Below, piece after piece: positions 1 to 8,747 of a stretch of 64,000 nucleotides of DNA (within the stretch, counting starts at the first letter, position 1; every line of letters starts with the position of its first letter). The notes under the pieces are model-generated. The model was not told the origin of the DNA. It saw nothing but the letters and a program-made list of their open reading frames with translations, and did not search any database. The position numbers were made by a program, and so were the translations under genes. Source of the DNA: UBA7703 sp963667195 (lineage in GTDB: Bacteria > Bacillota > Clostridia > Christensenellales > CAG-138); NCBI GenBank assembly GCA_963667195.1, contig OY762962.1, positions 806,001 through 870,000 on the forward strand, in the 5' to 3' direction.

Positions 1-1086
1 GACCGCCTCGGCAAACGCAAGAAGATCATCCTCTTTAGCTATATCATTTGGGGCATCTCGACGATGGTGTTCCCCGTGGCGGGCGCGGTCAAGCCGCTTT
101 CTCTCGCGATTTTCGCGGTCATCGCGCTGGACTGCCTGATGACGTTCTTCGGCTCCACCGCCAACGACGCGAGTTTCAACGCGTGGCTCACCAACATCAC
201 GGACGAGACCAACCGCGGTACGGTCAGCGGCGTCACCGAGCTCTTTCCGCTGCTCGCGATGGTGGTCACGACCATCATCTCCGGCGTGCTGATCGAGCGC
301 GTCGGCTACACACTGTTTTTTATCTCGATGGGACTGACCGTGGTTGTCTGCGGTCTCGTCGGCGGACTCATCATGAAGGAAGCGCCGATTCCCAAGGAAA
401 ACACCGAGAAAGTCGGTTTCTGGAAACAGGTGTTCTCCGGCTTTTCGGTGCGCAGCTTCCGCGAAAACAAGATGCTGTTCGCGCTCTATTTCTGCGTGCT
501 CGTGTTCGCGATTGCGGAGCAGATCAGCGGCCCGTACCAGATCATCTACTTCACCAAAACGCTGGGCTACAGCTATAGCGTCATCGGCGTCAATCTGGGA
601 CTCATGGTGCTGCTCGCGGGCATCTGCGGCGTGTTCTTTGGTCGATTGGTCGATCGCCTCGGCAAGTCGAAGCTGCTGCTCGTGGCGCTGGTCATCTCCG
701 CCATCGGCTTTGTGCTCGTTTCTCTCGCAAAGAACATGGTGTTCCTCTGCATCGCGATCTTTGTGATGGCGTTTGGCATGGTGGCAAAGCTTATCGTCAC
801 CGGCGCGTGGATCAAAGACCTCACGCCGCCCGCCAACGCGGGACAATTTCAGGGCATCCGCATGATCTTTTGGGTGTTGCTGCCGATGGTGATCGGGCCC
901 TTCATCGGGGAGCGCATCATCACCTTCTTCGGTCAACCGATCGTGGTGGACGGAAAGGCGGGCTTCCTGCCGACGTATCTGATCTTCATCGCGTCCGCAA
1001 TCGTGACGCTCATCGCGATTCTGCCCGTGCTCAACATGATCCGCGGGGCAAAGCGCACGTCGATTGAAGCGCTGCCGGAAGAGTAA
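1..1086 (+). CDS. MFS-type sugar transporter, 5' end missing
   Basis: The gene is open from the first base of the window, so its start lies outside; 361 residues are present. It encodes an integral membrane secondary transporter. The loop motif DRLGKRKK is at the very start of the visible part and a second DRLGK copy comes near residue 216, the pattern expected for the loops after TM2 and TM8 of a 12-TM major facilitator protein, so about one TM pair is missing. Many hydrophobic segments follow. The substrate cannot be read from the sequence; the surrounding carbohydrate genes suggest a sugar or glycoside. It converges on the Asp-box gene at 1163 across a strong hairpin terminator. Confidence 0.8.
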   Translation, partial: DRLGKRKKIILFSYIIWGISTMVFPVAGAVKPLSLAIFAVIALDCLMTFFGSTANDASFNAWLTNITDETNRGTVSGVTELFPLLAMVVTTIISGVLIERVGYTLFFISMGLTVVVCGLVGGLIMKEAPIPKENTEKVGFWKQVFSGFSVRSFRENKMLFALYFCVLVFAIAEQISGPYQIIYFTKTLGYSYSVIGVNLGLMVLLAGICGVFFGRLVDRLGKSKLLLVALVISAIGFVLVSLAKNMVFLCIAIFVMAFGMVAKLIVTGAWIKDLTPPANAGQFQGIRMIFWVLLPMVIGPFIGERIITFFGQPIVVDGKAGFLPTYLIFIASAIVTLIAILPVLNMIRGAKRTSIEALPEE

Positions 1087-1107
1087 CGGATTCCATTCAA
1101 GCTACAC

Positions 1108-1145
1108 AAAATGCCGCTTGCAGCACCTGCTGCAAGCGGCATTTT
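1108..1145. terminator. Bidirectional rho-independent terminator
   Basis: An almost perfect 18-bp inverted repeat (arms 1108-1125 and 1128-1145) begins with AAAA and ends with TTTT. It can therefore end transcription from both the MFS gene on the plus strand and the Asp-box gene on the minus strand. Confidence 0.85.
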
Positions 1146-1162
1146 CTTGTTCGTTCGTCCTA

Positions 1163-2956
1163 TCAGATATACCAATCTCCGCTGCCCATATCCAGCGCCT
1201 CAAACGGGTCTTTTGGGTGCACGCAGGCGTACCAGGCGTATCCTTCCGGCGTTTCGGTGAGAAGCTTCGCCGCAAGCAGAACCTGCATCAAATCTTCGCT
1301 CAGCTCGCCTTTTTGCACGGGTCTGCGGCTGCCGAGGGCGTTGATCTGCGCGATTGCGTCGGGAATCTCGCGCTGCACCTTTGGAGAGAGGAAGACTTTT
1401 CCTTCCGCAAGATATGCGTCGTAAGGCCAGCGATTTTTCCGGTGCGGGGTTAAGCCGCTCACGCACATCAAGGGCCCATCGCAGGGCGTATAGCCGGCAC
1501 CCTCCGCGGGACGGAACACCACGTCGATGTTGTAGTAAAAATGGATGTCGGGTCTGCCGTCAAACATCGGGTATTGGATGCGCGCGATACCGTTTTCGTT
1601 CGTCTCCGCTTTCTGCTGCAAGCTCGCCTCGCTCTGCGGAATCGTGCTGTAGCTTCCGTCCGCATTCCAGACGGGATGCGCGCGAAACAGCACCTTTTGC
1701 CCGGCAACGGGCTTGCCGCCCGCCGTCAAATGCGCGGAAAACGCATTGATATAATGCGTCTTCTCCGCATCCATCTCGCGCGTGAGCGTCAGCGCGCAGC
1801 TCAGCGGCATCCGGTTTTCGACGCGGAAGCGATCCACGCCGATGACCATGTCCTCCTGACCAAGCGCCATGTCCCCGCCCTTGTGTCCGAAGTTCAGGAT
1901 TGTTCCGTCCGCGGCCTCGATTAAAAACGGCTGATAGAGGCTCGTGGGCAGGCCGTCCACCTCGTACCAGTTTTCGCCAAAATCCGCGCTGCAGGAATAC
2001 GGCTTGTTTCTGCGACTGCCGATGATGAGGCCGTCCTCACGCATGATCAGGCTCTCCGGCACGAACCCGCCCATGGGATCGCGCTTCGGGTCTTGCGGTG
2101 CACCTCTGCGGATGCCGAAGAACGTGCCGTTGATATACGCTTCCCCTCTGCGCTCGACAAACTGCCTGCCGACGGGCGTCGCCTGCACGTCTCCCGCGAT
2201 GAAGAGGAGCCGACCGTCCGGGCATTCGCAGACGTCGTATTCGTGCGCGCCGATACCCGGCAGCACATAGTGCGGGCCGGTGAAGTTGACCCCGTCGCGG
2301 CTCGCAAGAAAGCAGGTTTGAATCTTGTTGATATAGGTTTCTCCCGGAAGCATGGTGTTGCGCGTGGTGCGCTCTTTGCCAAGTCCCCAGGGGGTTCCGT
2401 ACATGCAGGTTAAGAGTAGCAGCGTGCCGTCCTTGAGCCGCCGCGCGCGCCAGAGGTACGGAGCGCAGCCACTAAGCAGTGTGCCGATTTCGCGCCAGGT
2501 CGAGCCGCCGTCGAGGCTCTCGCGCATCTTGATGCCGTCAAACCAGCCCGTGCGTGCGGCGTTGATACGCGGCACGTCGTAGCCGATGATGCGCCCGTCC
2601 GGAAAGCCCATGTTGCAAAACGAGCCTTCCTCCAGCGGGCAGCGGCCCGTTTCGGTGAAGGTTTTTCCGTTGTCCGAAGAGACCATGTAGACGCGGTAGG
2701 AGCGCTCCAGCTCGCTTCCGCACTCGACCGAGCAATAGGAAACGGGAGCGCCAACCGCCTCGCCCATCTCCAGAAGAGGAGGCTCGTAAAACGGGTCTTT
2801 TTCGCGCACGGTCTCTTTGAACGAAAGGCCGATTCTGCCGTCGCCATAGGTAAAGCACGTCGTCCACGCCACGAAGCCCGGGCGTACATCGGGCGTATAG
2901 AGGATGCAGCGCTCGGCTTCCCGCGCGGTCAGCCCGTGGTGAAATTGTTGTTCCAT
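1163..2956 (-). CDS. Sialidase-superfamily Asp-box (BNR) protein
   Basis: 597 residues. The ATG at 2956 is chosen because AGGAG lies 8 nt upstream; a longer reading would run into the preceding gene. Four Asp-box motifs (S-x-D-x-G-x-T/N-W/F) occur near residues 93, 147, 219 and 323, the mark of the six-bladed sialidase/BNR propeller. After the propeller, residues about 405-500 look like an Ig-like beta domain. No signal peptide is visible, so a cytoplasmic role is likely. It is the last gene of a six-gene minus-strand operon with sugar oxidoreductases, kinase and isomerase. A glycoside-cleaving or sugar-binding role fits. Sialidase activity is not proven, since I could not identify the arginine triad and Tyr/Glu pair with certainty. 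Confidence 0.75.
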   Translation of the reverse strand: MEQQFHHGLTAREAERCILYTPDVRPGFVAWTTCFTYGDGRIGLSFKETVREKDPFYEPPLLEMGEAVGAPVSYCSVECGSELERSYRVYMVSSDNGKTFTETGRCPLEEGSFCNMGFPDGRIIGYDVPRINAARTGWFDGIKMRESLDGGSTWREIGTLLSGCAPYLWRARRLKDGTLLLLTCMYGTPWGLGKERTTRNTMLPGETYINKIQTCFLASRDGVNFTGPHYVLPGIGAHEYDVCECPDGRLLFIAGDVQATPVGRQFVERRGEAYINGTFFGIRRGAPQDPKRDPMGGFVPESLIMREDGLIIGSRRNKPYSCSADFGENWYEVDGLPTSLYQPFLIEAADGTILNFGHKGGDMALGQEDMVIGVDRFRVENRMPLSCALTLTREMDAEKTHYINAFSAHLTAGGKPVAGQKVLFRAHPVWNADGSYSTIPQSEASLQQKAETNENGIARIQYPMFDGRPDIHFYYNIDVVFRPAEGAGYTPCDGPLMCVSGLTPHRKNRWPYDAYLAEGKVFLSPKVQREIPDAIAQINALGSRRPVQKGELSEDLMQVLLAAKLLTETPEGYAWYACVHPKDPFEALDMGSGDWYI

Positions 2957-3003
2957 CTGCGTCACTCCTAGTGTTTGATTTAGGGTTCGATTTGGTTTCA
3001 GCT

Positions 3004-4149
3004 TCAGCCGATCTCCGCGACCGAAACTGCGCGCTTTTCCTTCTGCGAAACCAGCGCCGCCGTGAGCACGCGGTGGCTCAATTTCGCTTCCTCCGGCTTG
3101 AAGCAAGCAAACGGGCACGCCAAACCGCGCATTTCGCAGACGAACGCAGCGAACATCTGCAAGAGCGAATCGGAGAACCCGAACTCGAAGATACTGCCCG
3201 TGATGGTCGGAAACGCGGGCTTGCTGCCGACGACGAGCCTGCTCCACGCCTGCTCACGCCCGTCATTTTTGGTGAAATGGATCGCGTTCGGGTCGTCGGA
3301 GCTGAACTTTGCGGAGAGGTTCATGCCGTAGAGCTCGTACTCCACCGTGTTGGTGCAGCCGGGCGCCATGCGCTTCATCTCAAACGTCAGCGGGAACTCG
3401 TCGCCCGCCTCGTCCACGCCGTCGCAGAGCAAAATCGCGTTGTCCCACGTTTCGCAGGGTACCTGATTTCCGTCCTTGTCCGGGCGGGTTTTCGCGATGT
3501 TCGCGAGCTGCGCCGAGACGCGCACGGGACGAATTCCGAGGCGGAACGGCAGGTGCTGCGTGTGGATGCCAAGATCGCCCATGCAGCCGTATTCGCCGTT
3601 GGCGGAGAGCGTCCGCTTCCAGTTGATGGGTTTGGTTAAATCCATATCCGAAGAATGTTTAATCGCGAACTTTGCCTCGATGATCTGGCCGAAAGCGCCG
3701 CTTTTGTACCATTCTACCATCTTCTGCACGGCGGGATAAAACGGAAACTCGCTGGAGCAGCGCACGAGCACCTCCGGGTGCTCCGCCATCGCGCGCTCAA
3801 TCTCGGAAAACGCCTCCCGATCGAGCCCAAACGGTTTTTCGCCGATCAGGTGCTTGCCCGCGCGAATCACGTCGCCATACACCTTCGCGTGCAGGTGGTG
3901 CGGCACCGCGGCGTAGACCGCCTCGATCTCCGGGTTTTTCAGCATCTCCTGATAGTCGTTGTAGAAGTATTTCGTGTCGGGATCGCGGCGAAACCAGTCG
4001 AGATTGCTCTGGTTGGTGTCGCATGCGGCGATGATCGCGGGACGCGGAATATCGCCCAGCAGGTGCAGCCAGCGCAGCGACGCGCTCGCGAATTCGCGGC
4101 CCATCAGCCCGCAGCCGATGACGCCGAAGTTGACCGTTTGATCAGGCAT
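3004..4149 (-). CDS. Gfo/Idh/MocA-family NAD(P)-dependent oxidoreductase
   Basis: 381 residues, the usual family length. The N-terminal Rossmann fold has GVIGCGLMG at about residue 9. The family EKP motif lies at 104-106 and the catalytic region G-D-x-G-x-H at about 191-196. Such enzymes oxidise or reduce a hydroxyl of a sugar, inositol or sugar acid. The start codon overlaps the 3' end of the aminotransferase gene by 8 nt, so the two are translationally coupled. A ketone made by an oxidoreductase and an aminotransferase next to each other suggests formation or removal of an amino group on a sugar. The substrate is unknown. Confidence 0.85.
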   Translation of the reverse strand: MPDQTVNFGVIGCGLMGREFASASLRWLHLLGDIPRPAIIAACDTNQSNLDWFRRDPDTKYFYNDYQEMLKNPEIEAVYAAVPHHLHAKVYGDVIRAGKHLIGEKPFGLDREAFSEIERAMAEHPEVLVRCSSEFPFYPAVQKMVEWYKSGAFGQIIEAKFAIKHSSDMDLTKPINWKRTLSANGEYGCMGDLGIHTQHLPFRLGIRPVRVSAQLANIAKTRPDKDGNQVPCETWDNAILLCDGVDEAGDEFPLTFEMKRMAPGCTNTVEYELYGMNLSAKFSSDDPNAIHFTKNDGREQAWSRLVVGSKPAFPTITGSIFEFGFSDSLLQMFAAFVCEMRGLACPFACFKPEEAKLSHRVLTAALVSQKEKRAVSVAEIG

Positions 4150-5695
4150 TCGTTTCTTCCTCCATACTAAAAAGACACCGATCCATCTTGTTCACGAGCG
4201 AGAGCGCAATCGTCTCCGTCGTGATGATCGGAAGTTTGGTCAGCGCGACCGGCGGGCAGTTTGGCTTATACGTCTGCGCGCTGATGTCCACGCCGTACAC
4301 GAGCTGCATGCGCTTGCAGAACTCCACCGCGTCCGGCACGCTGACAAAGCTCAGCGCGCTCATGTGCGCGTCGCCTTCCGCCTCCGTGATGCGCTTGTTG
4401 TGTTTTTTCGCGAGCGCGATCATCTCGTTGTGATACACGTTACCCACGCGCTCGATCTCCGCGCCGTTTTCCGTGAGGAACTCCATCGTGATCAGGTAAG
4501 CAAGGCTCGCGAGCTCCTCCTGACCGTTGGTAACCAGCGCGCCAAATTGGCTGAGGCTGTCGTATGCGCCGGAGAAGATCATGCGGCTTGCCGCGTAGTT
4601 TCCGCCGGGAAAGCCCTTGCCGACCGAGACGAAATCAGGACGGATGCCGTATTTGCGGAAGAGGAAGTAGCCATCGTACCACGCGCAGGACTGAATCTCG
4701 TCGCAGAGCGTCGGGGTTCCAGTCTCGCGGCAGAGGCGATACGCCTGCTGCAGGAAGGACTCGTTGAGACGGATCCCGCCGTAGTTCATCATGATGATCT
4801 CATGCAGGAATCCCGCGGTTTGATACGGCGGCTCGTTCCAGCGCTTGATCGCCGATTCAAACCCGCTTGCGTCGTTGATCGGAACCCCGACCACGCGGTA
4901 AAGCCCGCTCTCCTCCGCCTTCTTGCCAAACGCGGGCCAGAGTCCGCGGAGCGTCTGCGCAATCACCGTCGTGCCGTGATAGCCCGCCGTGATGCCGCCC
5001 GCGTTGTCCGCCATGACGAGGAACACGGGAATCTTGCCTTCGCAGGGCGCTTTTGCCCCGTCTATGGGATAAAACCGCGAGAGCATCATCTTAATTGCGG
5101 CCTCGACCGCGAGCGACCCCGTCTCGAGGTTGATCACGCGATTGAGCACGCCCGGCTCGCGCGAGGACAGGATTTCACTCATCCGCGCATCGTCCGGTTG
5201 TACCCCATTCGCGCCCGCAATCAGCCGCCGTTCGGTGGTGCGCGTTAAGTATCCGCGCGTGTTGTTGTGCGTGGCGTTGGGGATTCCGAGGCGCTTTGCG
5301 ATATCCAGCAGGCGATAGCCCGGGAACGAATGCCCCAGCGGAATATGATAATGCTCGCTCTTTGCGGCAAAATACAGCCGCCCGTCCTCGCCGACGCGAA
5401 AGCCACCGTAGCCCGCGAGCGGGGACTGCGCGTTGTGCTGCGCCGCGCGGTAGGAGTCGCTCGCGGCGCCACTCTCCGTGCGCTCTATCGCGGGAGCGAT
5501 CTGCTCGCCCGTGCGCGAAATCAGCGCTTCCTGCCGCGCGAAAAATGCGGGCGGGCAAAAGGCGACCTGCTCGTGCGCGAGCAGGCGAAGCGCCGCCTCG
5601 CTCTCTCCCGTCAGCGCCGCGCTTGCCGCGCAGACGTAGTTACAGTAGTCCTCTCCGGCAAGATCCGCCAGCGAACGCGAAAAGTTTTGAAACAC
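4142..5695 (-). CDS. Class III PLP-dependent aminotransferase
   Basis: 517 residues from a GTG start at 5695. I prefer this over an ATG 42 nt upstream because GGAGGT sits 7 nt before the GTG and the upstream ATG has no such site. Class III signature: Asp-Glu at about 332-333 (CDEIQS) and the PLP-binding Lys at about 360 in SVGKGFPGG. The family moves amino groups between omega-amino compounds or aldehydes and keto acids, and includes the glutamate-1-semialdehyde aminomutase type. At 517 residues it is longer than the typical 420-460 because of an N-terminal extension of about 80 residues. It sits between an AraA-like isomerase and a Gfo/Idh gene, an uncommon partner set for class III enzymes. 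Confidence 0.85.
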   Translation of the reverse strand: MFQNFSRSLADLAGEDYCNYVCAASAALTGESEAALRLLAHEQVAFCPPAFFARQEALISRTGEQIAPAIERTESGAASDSYRAAQHNAQSPLAGYGGFRVGEDGRLYFAAKSEHYHIPLGHSFPGYRLLDIAKRLGIPNATHNNTRGYLTRTTERRLIAGANGVQPDDARMSEILSSREPGVLNRVINLETGSLAVEAAIKMMLSRFYPIDGAKAPCEGKIPVFLVMADNAGGITAGYHGTTVIAQTLRGLWPAFGKKAEESGLYRVVGVPINDASGFESAIKRWNEPPYQTAGFLHEIIMMNYGGIRLNESFLQQAYRLCRETGTPTLCDEIQSCAWYDGYFLFRKYGIRPDFVSVGKGFPGGNYAASRMIFSGAYDSLSQFGALVTNGQEELASLAYLITMEFLTENGAEIERVGNVYHNEMIALAKKHNKRITEAEGDAHMSALSFVSVPDAVEFCKRMQLVYGVDISAQTYKPNCPPVALTKLPIITTETIALSLVNKMDRCLFSMEEETNA

Positions 5696-5749
5696 AGTTG
5701 TTACCTCCGGATATTCTAGGATGCGCTGCTTGCGCAAAAAATGGATTGA

Positions 5750-7162
5750 TTACAGCTCCAGATACTCGACGTCGAGCATCTTGGCCAGGAGCCGGATGCG
5801 CGCGCGGTAGTCGCCAAAGACCACCGTCTCGTGATGCGTGCCGCCCGCCTCCAGCCAACGCTCCGCCAGCGTCGCCGCGCCGGAATCCGGCTGGAAGAAG
5901 ATATATGGCATGTCGATTTTACGAAGTACGGGCTGCTCCGGCAGCGTGCCGTGCGAGACGACGAAGCGGAAGCGCTCGCCGCCGAGATGCACGATGCTGA
6001 TGAGGCTCGCCCTGCCCGCGTCCGGCGCGAAAATCGGCGTCGGCGGATTGCTTAATCCACCTTCGTTGAACACGCGATCCATCAGGAATGGCTTTTGCTC
6101 CTTGCGGCAGGTCTTCCAGTTGCCCTCGCCCGCGTGGCAAAGCAAAATCGCATCCCGCTTGAGATCCATCATGTACATCTCGGAGAAATTCGCAATTCCG
6201 CAGAGCGTGTGCATGCAAGCGACCATCGCGGCGCAGCTTGCGTCGCCCTCCGCAGCATAGCCGTAGCCGTCGGCAAGCAGGTTGCTCGCCGCAAGCAGTG
6301 GCAGCTGGGTATAACGCCCATCCGCGCCAAACTCCTCGAAGTGCGCGGTGTAGCCCGCGTATCCGTTTTCTTCCAAGTATCGCTTGATTCCCAGATAGAG
6401 CTTCACGGCGTAGGCGTGGCGTTCGGGCGGCATCTGCGGATCGACGGTGAACAGTTCCCGCTCCAGCGCAACCCGCTCGTCGATCTCACACTCGGAAACC
6501 TGCTCGACGTACTTTGTCACCGTGCCGATCGAGTCGTAGATGAACTCCGGCCCAAGCTTGCGGTAGACCGCCATGTCGTCGGTCACCACGTCGCCCATGC
6601 CCGCGAGTTTGCCGATGATGCCGATGCGCATGGTCTTCATTCTGCGCACGGTCTGCGCCGCCGCGCCGAAGTCCGCGACGAACGAAAGCAGATTTCCATC
6701 GAATCGGCTGCCCGCATAGTATGCGCAGGAAATCCCTGCGCGGAGCAGCGCGTTTGCGTTGTCCTGCGAGCCGTGAATGCCCTGATTGACCGTGAGCTCC
6801 AGCTCCTCAAAATCGTCGCCGACCGTCTCGTCCGGCTGAATCAGCGCGAGCGCGAGCGGCAGGCGGTTTTCCTGCATGGCGCGAACGAGATACTGTCCCT
6901 GCGAATAGCTGCAAAGCAGGATCAGAATGCCGTCCAGTCCTTCGCGGTTATACTGCGCCGTCATGCGCTCGATATCGCCGCGGTTGAGCGCAAGAGATTC
7001 AAAGCGGAACTCCGCCGCGCTCTTGAGCGAATCGAGCACCTCGTGAACATACGCCGTCTGCTGCGCCGTGATGCCGGGAAAGATAGGCTCATACGCTTCC
7101 AGCATCAGCGCGAGCACGCCGATGCGCGGAAGATGCGGCTGAAACTGCATCTGCTGTTCCAT
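5750..7162 (-). CDS. L-arabinose/L-fucose isomerase-like sugar isomerase
   Basis: 470 residues from the ATG at 7162, which shares its A with the stop codon of the kinase gene; AAGGAGGAG lies about 9 nt upstream. A GTG at 7171 is possible but too close to that site. The four metal ligands of AraA can be matched: Glu305 in AAEGD, Glu328 in SEMYM, His343 in LLCHAGEG and the His pair 443-444 in GGTHHE. Overall similarity to the true AraA in this window (41389-42867) is low, so it is a divergent member, probably converting an aldose to a ketose before the adjacent FGGY kinase. Because a bona fide AraA exists nearby, arabinose is unlikely to be the substrate. Confidence 0.8.
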   Translation of the reverse strand: MEQQMQFQPHLPRIGVLALMLEAYEPIFPGITAQQTAYVHEVLDSLKSAAEFRFESLALNRGDIERMTAQYNREGLDGILILLCSYSQGQYLVRAMQENRLPLALALIQPDETVGDDFEELELTVNQGIHGSQDNANALLRAGISCAYYAGSRFDGNLLSFVADFGAAAQTVRRMKTMRIGIIGKLAGMGDVVTDDMAVYRKLGPEFIYDSIGTVTKYVEQVSECEIDERVALERELFTVDPQMPPERHAYAVKLYLGIKRYLEENGYAGYTAHFEEFGADGRYTQLPLLAASNLLADGYGYAAEGDASCAAMVACMHTLCGIANFSEMYMMDLKRDAILLCHAGEGNWKTCRKEQKPFLMDRVFNEGGLSNPPTPIFAPDAGRASLISIVHLGGERFRFVVSHGTLPEQPVLRKIDMPYIFFQPDSGAATLAERWLEAGGTHHETVVFGDYRARIRLLAKMLDVEYLEL

Positions 7163-8676
7163 CAAAAACACTCCTCCTTACTATACACACTCTTGAGCGC
7201 CTCAAACATCGCGCGAAATCTGCGGTAGCCCGCCTCGTAAGCGGCTCTTGTCGCGCCGTTTGGGGTCAGCACCGCGCGCTCTCTGGCGAGCGCCTCGGGA
7301 TAAACATCGCGCGGGATCAGACCCGCGCCCCAGCCGGCAAGCAGCGCGGCACCCGCGGAGGCTGCCTCCGTCACGGCTGGCACGATGAGCGCGCGAGAGG
7401 TGATGTCCGCGCGCATCTGCGTCCAGAACTCGCTCTTTGCTCCCCCGCCGATGGCGCAAACGCTGTCGGTTTGGCACCCTTGCTCCCGCAATAATTCTAA
7501 AAACAACCGCAGTTCATAGCCCGCGGATTCCAATAGCGCGCGTACGAACTCCGCCCGCGTGCTGGCTAGCCCCGCGCCGAAGAACCCCGCCCGCGCGTTT
7601 TGAATCGGCTCCGGGTTGACGCAGCCGCACAGATACGGCAAAAATGTAACTCCGTTGCAGCCGGGCACAGCCGTCTCCGCGAGACGGTCGAGGCTTGCGT
7701 AATCCTCGCCGCGCAGGCCGAATTCGCGCAAAAACCACGTCAGCGCCATGCCACCCGTATTGCCGATCGGCAGGCACACAAACCTCTCCTCCAGCGCGTG
7801 GCGGTAGATCGTCACCCGCTTCGTGGGATCAAAAACCGGGTGCTCGGTCGAAGCCGCGACCACGTGCGCGGTGCCGAGCGTCTCGACCGCCGCGTTTTCC
7901 CGCGTTGCGAGCGCGAGCACAGCCGCGGTTTGATCCATCGCGCCCGTGAAGACCGGCACGCCCGCGCGAAGACCGAGATACCGCGCGGCTTGCGCGCAAA
8001 GCGCGTCCGCGGGTGCCCCGGAAGGCAGAATCTTCGGCAGCAGCGCGCGGGAAAGCCCCGCGGCATCCAGCGCCGCCTGCCAATAGTCGCCCGTGTTTAC
8101 GTCCAGCCAGCCCGTGCTGGTGGCGAGGCTCGCGTGCGTCGCGCTCTCGCCCGTCAAGAACAAACGCAGATAATCTTCCAATAACAATAGCTGGTGCGTC
8201 CGCTCGAACACATCCGGCTCGTTTTGCCGAAGCCAGAGCGCCTTACTCAGCGGCAGCGCGCCGTTGATCTCCGGCAGTCCCGTGGTTTGATAAAACTCGT
8301 CCGCGTCTAGCAACTGCGAAATCTGCTCCGCCTCACGCTCCGCGCGGGAATCCAGCCAGACGATCGCGCGGGTCAGCGGCTCTCCCGCCGAACCAACAGG
8401 AATCAGCGTTTCTCCCTGCGTTGTGATGCCGATGGCGAGAAGCTTTCTCGGCATACCCAGTGCGGAGATGCATTCCTTCATCGCGCCCAGATAGTCGCCG
8501 GGCTCCATCTCGACACGCTTGCCGTCCGCGCGCGCCTGATAGGCGACGGAGGCGAGCGACACCAGCTCCAACTCCGGCGTGAACAGCGCGGTTTTCAGCG
8601 CGCTTGTGCCTACGTCAAAGGTGAGGATGCTGCCCTCCGTGTTGGGTAGATAGATTGTCCGCTGCGCCTGCATCAT
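7162..8676 (-). CDS. FGGY-family carbohydrate kinase
   Basis: 504 residues, typical for xylulokinase/gluconokinase-type FGGY enzymes. The N-terminal phosphate-binding motif FDVGTSALK is at about residue 20, the catalytic Asp is probably Asp248 in GAMDQT, and the C-terminal ATP-binding glycine motif is AIGGGAKS. It phosphorylates a ketose, polyol or sugar acid with ATP. Its stop codon overlaps the start of the isomerase gene (TGATG), which supports an isomerase-then-kinase route. Two adjacent ATGs (8676 and 8673) could serve as start; the ribosome site before them is weak. The substrate cannot be assigned from the sequence. Confidence 0.85.
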   Translation of the reverse strand: MMQAQRTIYLPNTEGSILTFDVGTSALKTALFTPELELVSLASVAYQARADGKRVEMEPGDYLGAMKECISALGMPRKLLAIGITTQGETLIPVGSAGEPLTRAIVWLDSRAEREAEQISQLLDADEFYQTTGLPEINGALPLSKALWLRQNEPDVFERTHQLLLLEDYLRLFLTGESATHASLATSTGWLDVNTGDYWQAALDAAGLSRALLPKILPSGAPADALCAQAARYLGLRAGVPVFTGAMDQTAAVLALATRENAAVETLGTAHVVAASTEHPVFDPTKRVTIYRHALEERFVCLPIGNTGGMALTWFLREFGLRGEDYASLDRLAETAVPGCNGVTFLPYLCGCVNPEPIQNARAGFFGAGLASTRAEFVRALLESAGYELRLFLELLREQGCQTDSVCAIGGGAKSEFWTQMRADITSRALIVPAVTEAASAGAALLAGWGAGLIPRDVYPEALARERAVLTPNGATRAAYEAGYRRFRAMFEALKSVYSKEECF

Positions 8677-8747
8677 CGGTGTTCACTCGTCCATTTCTCA
8701 GATTGCGCGAGGCTTTGCTTCATCAAAGCGCGCCCGCGTCTTCTTTA

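Noticed and set aside
2957..3247. 97-residue N-terminal extension of the Asp-box protein
   Set aside because: It would overlap the oxidoreductase gene, has shadow-like composition, and a good ribosome site stands before the internal ATG at 2956.
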